DNA from: JAALLB01 sp017643495 | GTDB taxonomy: Bacteria; Pseudomonadota; Alphaproteobacteria; Rhizobiales; Rhizobiaceae | Length of the DNA stretch: 64,000 nt | NCBI GenBank assembly: GCA_965216105.1 | Contig: OZ244147.1 | Coordinates: 3,224,001-3,288,000 of the forward strand | Reading direction: 5' to 3' | Made by a program: the position numbers and the translations under genes | The notes under the pieces: model-generated | What the model saw: the letters and a program-made list of their open reading frames with translations, nothing else | What the model was told of the DNA's origin: nothing | Databases searched by the model: none | Shown: in pieces, positions 42,827 to 52,023 of the stretch | Position numbering within the stretch: the stretch's first letter is position 1 | Layout of the letters: the number at the start of each line of letters is the position of its first letter

Positions 42827-43525
42827 TCAGGCAGTGGCAAACTTGTCATCGAGGGCATAACCTGCGCCTCGTACGGTCCTGATCGGGTCACGTTCACGGC
42901 CACGGCATATTGCACGGCGCAAGCGCCCGACATGGACATCGACTGTTCGTTCATCGACATAATTGTCATGTCCCCATACACCATCCAGCAACTGCTCACG
43001 GGAAAACACCCGGCCCGGTGTACTCATGAAAAACTCGAGCAGCTTGTATTCCGTGGGGCCGAGACGCACTTCCCGTCCATTACGGCTGATACGATGGGTT
43101 TCCCTGTCGAGTTCAATATCGCCTGCCCTCAGTTGGGATGATATTTTCTGCGGATTGGAACGACGCAATATTGCCTTTACCCGCGCCATCAGTTCAGGCA
43201 CCGAAAACGGTTTGACCACGAAATCGTCTGCTCCGGTCGACAAGCCACGAATACGCTCAGCCTCTTCGCTCCGGGCAGTGAGCATGATCACGGGAAGCTT
43301 TTCCGTTTCATCACGCAGCCTTATCCGGCGGCAAAGCTCAATTCCGGAAAGTCCGGGAAGCATCCAGTCCAGAAGCAACAGGTCGGGGACTTCCTCGCGC
43401 AAACGCAGCTCTGCATCATCACCACGCGCCTGAACTTCCACCTCAAAGCCCTCGGCTTCAAGATTGTATCTCAAAAGCTCGGATAGAGCTTCTTCATCCT
43501 CAACCACCATTATTTTAGGGTGCAT
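42827..43525 (-). CDS. phoB: Phosphate regulon response regulator
   Basis: This is a 232-residue OmpR-type regulator. Its receiver domain begins KIMVVEDEEALSELLRYNLE with the phosphoacceptor aspartate in LLLLDWMLPGLSG and the lysine in VVKPFSVPEL. The winged-helix domain ends EQLLDGVWGHDNYVDERTVD then VHVGRLRRAI. It activates genes with Pho boxes when phosphate is low. The start at 43525 begins MHPKIMVVED. It is the last gene of the pst-phoU-phoB set; Pho boxes precede pstS and phoR/ppk2. Confidence 0.95.
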   Translation of the reverse strand: MHPKIMVVEDEEALSELLRYNLEAEGFEVEVQARGDDAELRLREEVPDLLLLDWMLPGLSGIELCRRIRLRDETEKLPVIMLTARSEEAERIRGLSTGADDFVVKPFSVPELMARVKAILRRSNPQKISSQLRAGDIELDRETHRISRNGREVRLGPTEYKLLEFFMSTPGRVFSREQLLDGVWGHDNYVDERTVDVHVGRLRRAICRGRERDPIRTVRGAGYALDDKFATA

Positions 43526-43646
43526 GGGAATGTTCCTGTTCTGTATCTGCCTTCCAGTCCCGCTTCCTCTCAATCCTCCCCGTAACGGGAAACCTGATTT
43601 CTGATGAGTTTAGTGGGTCCGCCTTGCAAACGGAATATCCCTTGGG

Positions 43647-44324
43647 TTATTCCGCAGCTTCCGCGGTCATCTGGTAATCGCCTGTAATCATGTAATTAAT
43701 GCTCTCGCAAAGATTGGTGATGTGGTCACCAATCCGCTCAAGGTTTTTTGCACAGAAGAGAAGATGCGTGCAGTAGGTAATGGTACGCGGGTCTTCCATC
43801 ATGTAGGTAAGGAGTTCCCGGAAGAGCGATGTGTAAAGGCTGTCGATTTCATCGTCCCGCTCCCACACTGCATTTGCCTTTACGAGATCCTTGCCGGCAT
43901 ATGCATCCAGCGCATCCTTGAGTTGCTCCAGGGATACATCCGTCAGGTGCTGAAGGCCGCGCAGCAATTTTTTCGGCGGCAGATTGTCTTCAATCTGGAA
44001 GGAGCGACGTGCGATGTTCTTGCCAAGGTCACCGATACGCTCGATATCCGTTGCCATACGCAAGGCCGCGATGGCTTCGCGCAGGTCCTGGGCCATGGGC
44101 TGGCGCTTGGCAATCAGCAGCACAACCTGGTCATCCACTTCCATCTGCAACGCATCAAGCATCTTGTCTTCGGCGACAACTGCCTGCCCGATGCCCTTGT
44201 CGGCAGAAATGAGTGCGGTGACCGAGCGGGCAACCATGCTTTCAGCAATACCACCCATTTCTGATATTTTGGCAACAAGCAGGTGCAGCTCATCATCAAA
44301 GGCTTTTACTGTATGATCATTCAT
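43647..44324 (-). CDS. phoU: Phosphate signalling protein PhoU
   Basis: This 225-residue all-helical protein has two PhoU repeats, with the metal-binding-type motifs ATDIERIGDLGKNIA (about residue 92) and KNLERIGDHITNLCES (about 195). It links the Pst transporter state to PhoR and represses the Pho regulon in high phosphate. It sits between pstB and phoB in the usual order. A gap of 120 bases to phoB has no clear terminator. Confidence 0.95.
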   Translation of the reverse strand: MNDHTVKAFDDELHLLVAKISEMGGIAESMVARSVTALISADKGIGQAVVAEDKMLDALQMEVDDQVVLLIAKRQPMAQDLREAIAALRMATDIERIGDLGKNIARRSFQIEDNLPPKKLLRGLQHLTDVSLEQLKDALDAYAGKDLVKANAVWERDDEIDSLYTSLFRELLTYMMEDPRTITYCTHLLFCAKNLERIGDHITNLCESINYMITGDYQMTAEAAE

Positions 44325-44370
44325 CAGTTCGTTCCCTGTTCAGTAGGGTTGGAGAATAAATCCCGCAACA

Positions 44371-45183
44371 TCAGCCGTAACGACCGGTAATGTAATCCTT
44401 GGTTTTCTGGTCAGTCGGGTTCGTGAATATTGTATCCGTATCCCCGATTTCTACCAGATTGCCGAGGTGGAACATCGCAGTTTGTTGCGAAACACGCGCT
44501 GCCTGCTGCATCGAATGGGTCACGATAACGATCGTGTAGTTTTCACGAAGTTCATCAATCAGTTCCTCAACCTTCGCAGTGGCGATCGGATCGAGCGCCG
44601 AGCAAGGTTCGTCCATCAGGATCACTTCCGGGCTCACCGCAATGGCACGGGCAATACAAAGACGCTGTTGCTGCCCCCCCGAAAGCCCGGTACCTGCTTC
44701 ATGCAAGCGGTCCTTCACTTCGTCGAAAAGTCCGGCGCGCTGCAAACTGGTTTCGACCACTTCCTCAAGGTCGGACTTGGAACGCACCAGACCGTGAATG
44801 CGCGGACCATAAGCAATGTTTTCAAAAATCGATTTCGGAAACGGATTGGGCTTCTGGAAAACCATGCCGACACGGGCACGGAGTTCAACAACATCGATAT
44901 CGCGATCATAGATGTTTTTGTCATCCAGACTGATGTGACCCTCTACGCGACAGATATCAATTGTGTCGTTCATCCGGTTCAGGCAACGCAGGAAAGTGGA
45001 CTTGCCACAGCCTGACGGCCCGATCAGGGCTGTTACCTGACGCTCGGGAATATCTAGGTTCACATCGAAAAGAGCCTGTTTCTCACCGTAAAAGACACAA
45101 ACGTCCTTGCCGGAAATCTTTACTGGATTTGGCGTCATCTTACTCAACACATCTTCCTGCTGTTTGGTCGTTAGCATATTCAT
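44371..45183 (-). CDS. pstB: Phosphate ABC transporter ATPase
   Basis: This 270-residue ATPase of the high-affinity phosphate importer has Walker A GPSGCGKSTFLRCLNRMND (about residue 52), the Q loop VFQKPNPFPKSI, the signature LSGGQQQRLCIARAI and Walker B VILMDEPCSALDP. The C-terminal TKDYITGRYG is a PstB hallmark. It starts 11 bases after pstA, with AGGAG upstream. Confidence 0.96.
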   Translation of the reverse strand: MNMLTTKQQEDVLSKMTPNPVKISGKDVCVFYGEKQALFDVNLDIPERQVTALIGPSGCGKSTFLRCLNRMNDTIDICRVEGHISLDDKNIYDRDIDVVELRARVGMVFQKPNPFPKSIFENIAYGPRIHGLVRSKSDLEEVVETSLQRAGLFDEVKDRLHEAGTGLSGGQQQRLCIARAIAVSPEVILMDEPCSALDPIATAKVEELIDELRENYTIVIVTHSMQQAARVSQQTAMFHLGNLVEIGDTDTIFTNPTDQKTKDYITGRYG

Positions 45184-45194
45184 CTTTTACTCCT

Positions 45195-46964
45195 TTACCA
45201 GCGGCGTTCGAAGCGTTTGCGCAAGAGAACTGCCAACGCGTTCATCAATACAAGGAACCCCAGCAGGACCATGATTGCTGCTGCAGTCTTTTGCTGGAAG
45301 CCAGGTTCGGGGAAATCAGCCCACATGTAAATCTGCACGGGAAGCACCGTAGCCGGATCAGTAAGGGCTGCAGGAATATCCACAACGAAGGCAACCATGC
45401 CGATCATCAGCAGGGGGGCGGTTTCACCCAGTGCCTGGGCCATGCCGATAATGGTCCCTGTCAACATGCCAGGCATGGCCAGGGGCAATACATGGTGGAA
45501 AACAGCCTGCAATCTTGAGGCACCGACACCAAGTGCTGCTTCGCGGATTGATGGCGGCACTGCCTTGAGTGCCGCGCGTGAAGCAATGATGATTGTTGGA
45601 AGTGTCATCAGTGCCAGCACCATACCACCAACCACCGGAGCAGAGCGCGGCAGGTTGAAAAAATTCAGGAAAACAGCAAGACCAAGCAGACCGAATACTA
45701 TGGATGGTACGGCAGCAAGGTTGTTGATGTTTACCTCGATAATGCTCGTCAACCGGTTCTTTGGAGCGAACTCCTCAAGATATACAGCTGCAGCAACACC
45801 CAGCGGAAAAGACAGCATAAGTGTTACGATCATTGTAAAGAATGACCCGACCACGGCACCCCAGACACCGGCCATTTCCGGTTCGCGACTGGCACCCTTG
45901 GTAAAAAAGATCGTATTCCAGCGGTTCTCGATCAGCCCGTCGTCGACCAGGCGATCCGTTACGGCAACTTCTTTGTCGGAAAACTTGCGGTTTTCCTCTG
46001 CCGTCGGGATAACCTGCATGGTCCAGTCACCGGCTGCTGCTTGCGGCGCGGATACCGGCAAGATCACTTCGCCCTTTGCCCGAGCTCCGCTGACTTCCGT
46101 AACCTTGATAGTGCCGCCGTTTACCTTCAGCAACAAAGAGGGCATGGCACTGTTAAGTGCCTGCAGTTCATCACCTGCGGTATTTCTGGTGTTCAGGCGT
46201 TCAATCTGCTGTTCAAGGGAGGAAATCTCCCCCTGGATTGCAGTGGATATCTGCTTGGCTTCCTCAACCCTGGCTTCGTTGGTGGAATTGGCAATGATGT
46301 CCTGCTGCTGTTCGAGACGGGTGCGATAGCCCGAAAGGCGAACTTCAACACGTTGCACATCGCGTTCGATCACTTCTCTGATCAGATCCAGGAAACTGTT
46401 GAAGACTGGCAATCCGGTGGTCAATTCCACTGTGTCTTCGGTGCCTGACAGTGTCAGGGCCGTTTCAGGTTTGCTCTCGTTTGAGCGGGCGGTCAGCCCC
46501 TTCAGGTAGAGATCGGTAAAGTCTGATACCGGCACACCGATTTCCCGCTTCGCACCGGCAAGACCGGGGTCACCAATCACCTCATTGCGCAATTCGATAT
46601 TGGCAGCTCCGGTAATCATGCTGCGTGCAAGCCTGCGGCCGTTGCGACCTTCCAGATATGGCATGGCCTGGGAAATGGCCTCCCTGACAATGGTCGAGTA
46701 ATCAGCATTTTCAACTTCCGCACGCTCCACGCTGCTCAAATCAACAGGCAGCTTTGCGTAATGGTAGGTGAACGCAGGCAAACCATTGCCGACTACAGTT
46801 GAAAGCAGCAGGACAAGAAAGCCGACGGAGAGCAGAACCGCACCGAGGCCCATGTACTTGAACCGGGATTCTGAGCGATACCGGCCGCGCACAAGCTGCT
46901 TACGGCGTTCTGAACCGGCTTCGATACCAAGGGCTGCAGACGCGATGTTTGGTGAATCAGTCAT
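45195..46964 (-). CDS. pstA: Phosphate ABC transporter permease PstA, long form
   Basis: This 589-residue permease is about twice the length of the enterobacterial PstA. After the first membrane helix, an insert of about 320 residues of DUF3333 type lies on the periplasmic side, including a coiled coil (about residues 210 to 275). The conserved permease core follows, with SIIEVNINNLAAVPSIVFG, AALGVGASRLQAVFHHVLP and AMPGMLTGTIIGMAQALGETA. Its start overlaps the pstC stop by eight bases. The long form is usual in alphaproteobacteria; the purpose of the insert is unknown. Confidence 0.93.
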   Translation of the reverse strand: MTDSPNIASAALGIEAGSERRKQLVRGRYRSESRFKYMGLGAVLLSVGFLVLLLSTVVGNGLPAFTYHYAKLPVDLSSVERAEVENADYSTIVREAISQAMPYLEGRNGRRLARSMITGAANIELRNEVIGDPGLAGAKREIGVPVSDFTDLYLKGLTARSNESKPETALTLSGTEDTVELTTGLPVFNSFLDLIREVIERDVQRVEVRLSGYRTRLEQQQDIIANSTNEARVEEAKQISTAIQGEISSLEQQIERLNTRNTAGDELQALNSAMPSLLLKVNGGTIKVTEVSGARAKGEVILPVSAPQAAAGDWTMQVIPTAEENRKFSDKEVAVTDRLVDDGLIENRWNTIFFTKGASREPEMAGVWGAVVGSFFTMIVTLMLSFPLGVAAAVYLEEFAPKNRLTSIIEVNINNLAAVPSIVFGLLGLAVFLNFFNLPRSAPVVGGMVLALMTLPTIIIASRAALKAVPPSIREAALGVGASRLQAVFHHVLPLAMPGMLTGTIIGMAQALGETAPLLMIGMVAFVVDIPAALTDPATVLPVQIYMWADFPEPGFQQKTAAAIMVLLGFLVLMNALAVLLRKRFERRW

Positions 46965-48345
46965 ATTGTTCCCGGTATTTCTGGACCACACGCAGGGCGA
47001 TCACATTGAGGCAAAGTGTTATGACGAAGAGGACGAGGCCAAGCGCGAAGGCTGCCAGCGTTTTTGCGCTGTCAAACTCCTGGTCGCCAACCAGCAGGGT
47101 GACAATCTGAACCGTTACCGTGGTCACTGCTTCAAGAGGATTGAACGTCAGGTTTGCAGCAAGACCGGCCGCCATCACCACAATCATGGTTTCACCAACT
47201 GCCCGCGAAATGGCGAGCAACAGGGCAGAAACAATGCCCGGCAGCGCAGCCGGCAGGACAACCCTTCTAATCGTTTCCGACTTCGTTGCCCCCATTGCAT
47301 ACGAACCATCCCGCAAGGATTGCGGTACGGAGTTGATGACATCATCAGACAGGGACAACACAAACGGAATGATCATGATTCCCATCACCAGCCCGGCAGC
47401 AAGTGCCGATTCCGACGAGACGGAGAGCCCAATGCTTTCTCCCCAGCCCCGTATGGCCGGAGCAACGGTCAGGGCTGCGAAAAACCCGTAAACAACGGTT
47501 GGAATGCCCGCGAGAACTTCAAGGACGGGTTTTGCAACCGAGCGGAACCTGGGGCCGGCATAATCTGCCATGTATATGGCGGACATCAAGCCAAGCGGTG
47601 CGGCGACCGTGATCGCAATCAATGTGATCAGGAAAGTACCCGTGAACAGCGGGATTGCACCGAACACGCGTGAATTGTCGACGTCACCTCCACCGCCAGC
47701 ACCTTCATAGGCGCTTTGCGGAGACCAGTGATAACCGAACAGAAAGTCAAACAGCGGAACTTTCTGGAAAAACCGGATGGATTCGAAGACAAGGGAAAGG
47801 ACGATGCCGATCGTTGTCAGGATTGCCACTGCCGAACAGGCGACAAGCACTGCCATGACAAATTTCTCGACAAAATGCCGGGCGCGGTAGCTTTGCGAAA
47901 CCCGGGACATGGCATAGAAGAAGCCAAGGGCAGCGATAACGGCAACCACAACCAAAAGCGCAATATCGCTGATGGATTGCATCGACTGGTAAAGTTCGGC
48001 AGCGCGCTCCTTGGTCTCGTCACGAAACCCGACTACGCCACCAAATGCGATTGCCTTTGCATCACGCAGGAAAGCCTCGACCTGAGGCACATCCATGGTG
48101 GCCAGTTCGCGGCCAAACTCACTGCGAACAATGGAATTCATTACGCGCCCCGCAAGCGCAGCCCAGAGAACAGCAAGAACAATGCCGGGTACCGAAGCCA
48201 GAATGGCAACAAACCCGCCATGATATGCGGGCCGGGAATGAAGACTGGATATATTGCTTCCGGCAGCACTCAGTGCCCTGGACCTGCCGACCATGTAGCC
48301 GACGACAGCAACGATCACCAGCGCAAGAAGAATGTAAGGAACCAC
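46957..48345 (-). CDS. pstC: Phosphate ABC transporter permease PstC, long form
   Basis: This 462-residue inner-membrane permease is longer than E. coli PstC (319). An N-terminal portion has two extra hydrophobic segments and a periplasmic stretch (about residues 60 to 130). The core has PLGLMSAIYMADYAGPRFRS, LAGIPTVVYGFFAAL and the coupling segment SYAMGATKSETIRRVVLPAA. It pairs with PstA to form the phosphate channel. Two hairpins lie in the 115-base gap after pstS. Confidence 0.93.
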   Translation of the reverse strand: MVPYILLALVIVAVVGYMVGRSRALSAAGSNISSLHSRPAYHGGFVAILASVPGIVLAVLWAALAGRVMNSIVRSEFGRELATMDVPQVEAFLRDAKAIAFGGVVGFRDETKERAAELYQSMQSISDIALLVVVAVIAALGFFYAMSRVSQSYRARHFVEKFVMAVLVACSAVAILTTIGIVLSLVFESIRFFQKVPLFDFLFGYHWSPQSAYEGAGGGGDVDNSRVFGAIPLFTGTFLITLIAITVAAPLGLMSAIYMADYAGPRFRSVAKPVLEVLAGIPTVVYGFFAALTVAPAIRGWGESIGLSVSSESALAAGLVMGIMIIPFVLSLSDDVINSVPQSLRDGSYAMGATKSETIRRVVLPAALPGIVSALLLAISRAVGETMIVVMAAGLAANLTFNPLEAVTTVTVQIVTLLVGDQEFDSAKTLAAFALGLVLFVITLCLNVIALRVVQKYREQYD

Positions 48346-48368
48346 CCGAAACCCCCAATCAAAACTTG

Positions 48369-48445
48369 TCCGGGAAAACGGCCTTGCGACCCACCCTGTC
48401 CCGGAAAGGGAATAGAACCTGCCCGACCCCTAAAGGACCGGGCAG
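48369..48445 (-). other. Two hairpins in the pstS-pstC intergenic gap
   Basis: One inverted repeat pairs CTGCCCG (48419 to 48425) with CGGGCAG (48439 to 48445). Another pairs TCCGGGA (48369 to 48375) with TCCCGGA (48399 to 48405). Neither has a good T-run. They more likely stabilise the abundant pstS message or partly attenuate than fully terminate. Confidence 0.5.
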
Positions 48446-48460
48446 ATAATCACAACCATA

Positions 48461-49501
48461 TCAGAATGACATTGGAGCCATTGACTTGGCAGATTCTGCA
48501 ATTGCCTTGCGATCGGCTTCCGGAAGCGGGATCAGACCCTTGTCAGCCAGATAACCGTCAGGACCCCAAGTGCTTTCTGCAGTGAACTCTGCAACATACT
48601 CTTCAAGACCAGGGATCACACCGACATGCTCTTTCTTCACATAGAAGAAGAGTGAGCGGGAAATCGGATACTCGCCAGCAGCGATTTTTTCGAACTCAGG
48701 CTGATTACCCTCAACAACAGCGCCCTTCACCTTGTCCGCATTCTGGTCAAGGAAGGAGAAGCCGAACACGCCAAATGCATTTTCATTTGCTTCAAGCTTC
48801 TGGATGATCAGGTTGTCATTTTCACCAGCTTCGATGTAAGCGCCATCTTCACGAACAGCGTGGGCAATTTTACCGAAAGCCTTCTTGTCTTCCTTGCGAA
48901 GGTTTGCAAGTACTTCGATTTTCTTCGCACCGCCTTCAAGAGCGATCTCTGCGAATGCATCACGGGTACCGGAGGTTGGTGGCGGGCCAAGAACCTCAAT
49001 CTTGATGTTTGGCAGAGAAGGATCAATGTCCGACCACTTCTGGTGCGGGTTCGGGATCATCTTGCCGTCTTCACCAGGAATTTCCTTTGCAAGGGCAAGG
49101 AAAATCTGCTCACGTGTGATGTTTAGTTCAGGACCAGACTTGGCATTGGCCATTACGATGCCGTCAAAACCGATCTTGACCTCGACAGGTGTAACGCCAT
49201 TGTCGTTGCAAGACTTGAATTCACCTTCCTTGATACGGCGCGATGCATTGGTAATGTCAGGTGTATTTTCACCAACGCCGGCACAGAACAGCTTCATGCC
49301 GCCACCGGAACCGGTAGACTCGACAACAGGCGTCTTGAAAGAGCTTTTCTGGCCAAACTGCTCGGCAACAGATGTAGAGAACGGAAATACAGTTGATGAA
49401 CCAACGATCTGGATCTGATCGCGTGCAAAGGCTGTACCAACTGCTGTTGAAGCAAGCAGGGCTGCTCCAGCCGCAAGGCATGTAAGTTTCCTGATGGACA
49501 T
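48461..49501 (-). CDS. pstS: Phosphate-binding periplasmic protein
   Basis: This 346-residue solute-binding protein has a signal peptide (LAAGAALLASTAVGTAFA). The mature part begins RDQIQIVGSSTVFPFSTSVA, the phosphate-binding loop. VVESTGSGGGMKLFCAG and DGIVMANAKSGPE also match the alphaproteobacterial PstS family. It captures phosphate for PstCAB. A Pho box precedes it, about 120 bases upstream. It is the first gene of pstSCAB-phoU-phoB. Confidence 0.95.
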   Translation of the reverse strand: MSIRKLTCLAAGAALLASTAVGTAFARDQIQIVGSSTVFPFSTSVAEQFGQKSSFKTPVVESTGSGGGMKLFCAGVGENTPDITNASRRIKEGEFKSCNDNGVTPVEVKIGFDGIVMANAKSGPELNITREQIFLALAKEIPGEDGKMIPNPHQKWSDIDPSLPNIKIEVLGPPPTSGTRDAFAEIALEGGAKKIEVLANLRKEDKKAFGKIAHAVREDGAYIEAGENDNLIIQKLEANENAFGVFGFSFLDQNADKVKGAVVEGNQPEFEKIAAGEYPISRSLFFYVKKEHVGVIPGLEEYVAEFTAESTWGPDGYLADKGLIPLPEADRKAIAESAKSMAPMSF

Positions 49502-49619
49502 AGGTTTCTCCCGTTAAACAGGTATGGAATTCAGTTTATCCGGCATTCATGCGCCGGCTTTCTCACAGTCAACGACACAAACGATGCATGCCGCTCGAGC
49601 GCATTAGTACAGGCTGTGT

Positions 49620-49637
49620 GGTAAAGTTTTGTGACAG
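49620..49637 (-). promoter_or_regulatory. Pho box upstream of pstS
   Basis: On the minus strand the sequence reads CTGTCAC-AAAA-CTTTACC, two seven-base half-sites 11 bases apart, close to the PhoB consensus CTGTCAT-n4-CTGTCAC. It lies about 120 bases before the pstS start. Confidence 0.7.
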
Positions 49638-49662
49638 TCTATCTTTTTGATATTTATAGTTA

Positions 49663-50958
49663 TTATTTGTTTTCTACAGACTCGTGCAATGGCAGCTTCA
49701 CGGAGAAGACAGCACCTTCATCAGGCTTGGAGCTTACATTCAGTCGGGTGCCATGACGGTTAAGTATATGCTTTACAATGGCAAGTCCCAGTCCGGTCCC
49801 CTGTTTCTCCCTGCTGCGGGCCACATCGACCCGGTAGAAGCGTTCCGTGATACGGTGTTGATGCTCGACAGCAATGCCGGGGCCGAAATCCCGAACGGAT
49901 ATGACAGCCTGCCGGCTACCACCTGTTTCCTCAACGGCCAGGCTGACAATCACCCGTCCCCCGTCCTGACCGTATTTGCATGCATTTTCGATAATGTTTT
50001 CGAAAACCTGCAACAATTCATCCCGGTCTCCAGCGACCTGGATAGCCTCCGGTTTTTCATATTCGATCTTTACGCCCAACTGCTTTGCCATTTCCTCAAG
50101 GGAAACCACAACGCTGGAAACAATTTCCGTCAGGTTGACCGATCCGGAAGGACGCACATGGGATTTCATTTCAATGCGACTCAAGGAGAGAAGGTCATTG
50201 ACCAGACGGGTCATGCGTTGGGCCTGGTCCAGCATGATATCGGTAAAACGGTCCAGAGCCTTGTCATCCTTGCGGGCCGGCCCCTTGATCGTTTCGATGT
50301 AGCCCAACAGTGAAGCAAGCGGCGTCCTTAGCTCATGGCTGGCATTGGCAATGAAATCCGAACGCATCTTGTCCGTACGCTTGACTTCCGTCAGGTCGTG
50401 AAAGCTCAGCAGAAAGAGCTTGTGGCTATCCTTTGCATCCGCTTTCAGGCCCGGTATCGGTGCCATTTCCACCGAAAACCAGCGGTCGTTTGGTACCGGC
50501 TCGTTATAGTCACTACGCATGTGCGAGACTGTTTTCAGCCCTTCCTCGATCTTGCGGCGCAAATCGGGTTGCCGGAATTTTCCGAAAAGCCACTCACCGC
50601 TACCCATGACACCAAAAGTGGTGTTTGCACTGCGATTTGCGTATTTGATCCCGGCCTTCTGGTCCAGAATGTATGCCGGGTGCTGCAACGCTTCGGCCAT
50701 GGCCTGGCATACCTGTGCATCCCTGCCTGCAGCATCCACATAGCGTGGCCGGTTCCTTGATTGCTTGACTGGCAAGTTGCTGCGATAGACGAAAACCCCA
50801 ACAAGAAACAGCATGCAGAGCACGCCAAACAACGGCCATGCGAGCTGCGGCACCATCATGATGCCGAAAACGGCAGCCAAACCTGCCAAAGACAGCAACA
50901 GGAGGGCAAGTTCCCGCGATATCATACCCTGCCCGGCAATCACGTTGTCATTACTCAT
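49663..50958 (-). CDS. phoR: Phosphate regulon sensor kinase
   Basis: This 431-residue histidine kinase has two N-terminal membrane helices (about residues 12 to 55), a PAS domain (about 90 to 190), the HisKA phosphoacceptor FIANASHELRTPLASLLGYI (about 210) and an HATPase with VFENIIENACKYGQDGG, VRDFGPGIAVEHQHRITERF and GTGLGLAIVKHILNRH. It phosphorylates PhoB under phosphate limitation. The start at 50958 begins MSNDNVIAGQG. It is upstream of pstS on the same strand and divergent from ppk2. Confidence 0.93.
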   Translation of the reverse strand: MSNDNVIAGQGMISRELALLLLSLAGLAAVFGIMMVPQLAWPLFGVLCMLFLVGVFVYRSNLPVKQSRNRPRYVDAAGRDAQVCQAMAEALQHPAYILDQKAGIKYANRSANTTFGVMGSGEWLFGKFRQPDLRRKIEEGLKTVSHMRSDYNEPVPNDRWFSVEMAPIPGLKADAKDSHKLFLLSFHDLTEVKRTDKMRSDFIANASHELRTPLASLLGYIETIKGPARKDDKALDRFTDIMLDQAQRMTRLVNDLLSLSRIEMKSHVRPSGSVNLTEIVSSVVVSLEEMAKQLGVKIEYEKPEAIQVAGDRDELLQVFENIIENACKYGQDGGRVIVSLAVEETGGSRQAVISVRDFGPGIAVEHQHRITERFYRVDVARSREKQGTGLGLAIVKHILNRHGTRLNVSSKPDEGAVFSVKLPLHESVENK

Positions 50959-51001
50959 TCGCCGCTTCCAAACTGTTTCAGTTGCCCCATGCTGCTTCAT
51001 T

Positions 51002-51041
51002 CTTCATGTTGGCTTCATGCTGGCTGTCATATAGCCGTGAC
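51002..51041 (+). promoter_or_regulatory. Array of Pho half-sites between phoR and ppk2
   Basis: Four half-sites recur with an exact 11-base period: CTTCATG at 51002, CTTCATG at 51013, CTGTCAT at 51024 and CCGTGAC at 51035. The last two form a good Pho box (CTGTCATATAGCCGTGAC). The array lies between the divergent phoR and ppk2 starts and could bind two PhoB dimers in tandem. Control of one or both genes is inferred. Confidence 0.65.
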
Positions 51042-51120
51042 ACACATATCTCTTGTCATGTATCGGTTTCCCGGGCAAGACAGGTCCGGAGACGGGATAG
51101 CAGGCACACACGGAGGAAAC

Positions 51121-52008
51121 ATGACAAACGATATTCCCGAGGTAGAAATCCTTATAGACGGCAATCCTGTGAAGCTTGATCTGGACAATCCCGACCTGCC
51201 TGCGGAGATTGAAGACAATGTCTTCCAAAGTGGCAATTATCCCTATGAGGAAAAGCTCAAGCGCAAACGCTACGAGAAAACCCTCAAACAACTACAACTT
51301 GAACTGGTAAAGGTTCAAAGCTGGCTGCAAGAAAGCGGCGAGCGTGTTGTGATTGTCTTCGAGGGGCGGGATGCGGCAGGCAAAGGCGGAACAATCAATG
51401 CCTTCCGCAGCTACCTCAATCCGAGACACGCCCGGGCCGTTGCACTTTCCAAACCTTCCGATATCGAGCAAGGTCAGTGGTATTTTCAGCGTTATGCAGC
51501 GCACCTGCCTACCAGCGGCGATTTTGTCATGTTTGACCGCTCCTGGTACAACCGGGCCGGTGTTGAACCTGTCATGGGCTTTTGCACAGACGAACAACAC
51601 CGCAATTTCCTCCGGCAGGCACCCGAGTTCGAGGACATGCTGGTAAAGGACGGCATTCATTTCTTCAAATTCTGGCTGAATGTCGGACAGGAAATGCAGA
51701 TCAAGCGCTTCCACGACCGGCGACAAAACCCTCTGAAGCGCTGGAAACTTTCTCCCATTGATATCAAGGCATTGAGCAAATGGGATGAATATACAAAGGC
51801 GCGTAACCTGATGCTGGAGAAAACACACAGTGATCACGCGCCCTGGACAATTATCCGCTCCAACGACAAGCGGCGGGCACGGATCAATGCCATACGGCAT
51901 TTTCTGTTATCGCTTGATTACGAGGGAAAGGACACGGAAACGGTCGGGGAAATCGATGACAAGATACTCGGGCATGGTCCGGACTTTTTCAATGAGGCCG
52001 GCGCCTGA
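51121..52008 (+). CDS. ppk2: Polyphosphate kinase 2
   Basis: This 295-residue PPK2 of the class that transfers phosphate between polyphosphate and nucleoside diphosphates has the Walker A FEGRDAAGKGGTINAFRSYL (about residue 80), the FDRSWYNRAGVEPVMGFC lid/Walker B region and KRFHDRRQNPLKRWKLSPID. The start at 51121 follows GGAGGAAAC. It is transcribed away from phoR under a probable PhoB array, connecting polyphosphate turnover to phosphate starvation. Confidence 0.94.
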   Translation: MTNDIPEVEILIDGNPVKLDLDNPDLPAEIEDNVFQSGNYPYEEKLKRKRYEKTLKQLQLELVKVQSWLQESGERVVIVFEGRDAAGKGGTINAFRSYLNPRHARAVALSKPSDIEQGQWYFQRYAAHLPTSGDFVMFDRSWYNRAGVEPVMGFCTDEQHRNFLRQAPEFEDMLVKDGIHFFKFWLNVGQEMQIKRFHDRRQNPLKRWKLSPIDIKALSKWDEYTKARNLMLEKTHSDHAPWTIIRSNDKRRARINAIRHFLLSLDYEGKDTETVGEIDDKILGHGPDFFNEAGA

Positions 52009-52023
52009 TCGCGAAACAGTTTC

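Noticed and set aside
47716..48585. Plus-strand open frame of 289 codons opposite pstC
   Set aside because: It is antisense to pstC, the translation is rich in Asp, His, Asn and Gln, and it has no recognisable domain.
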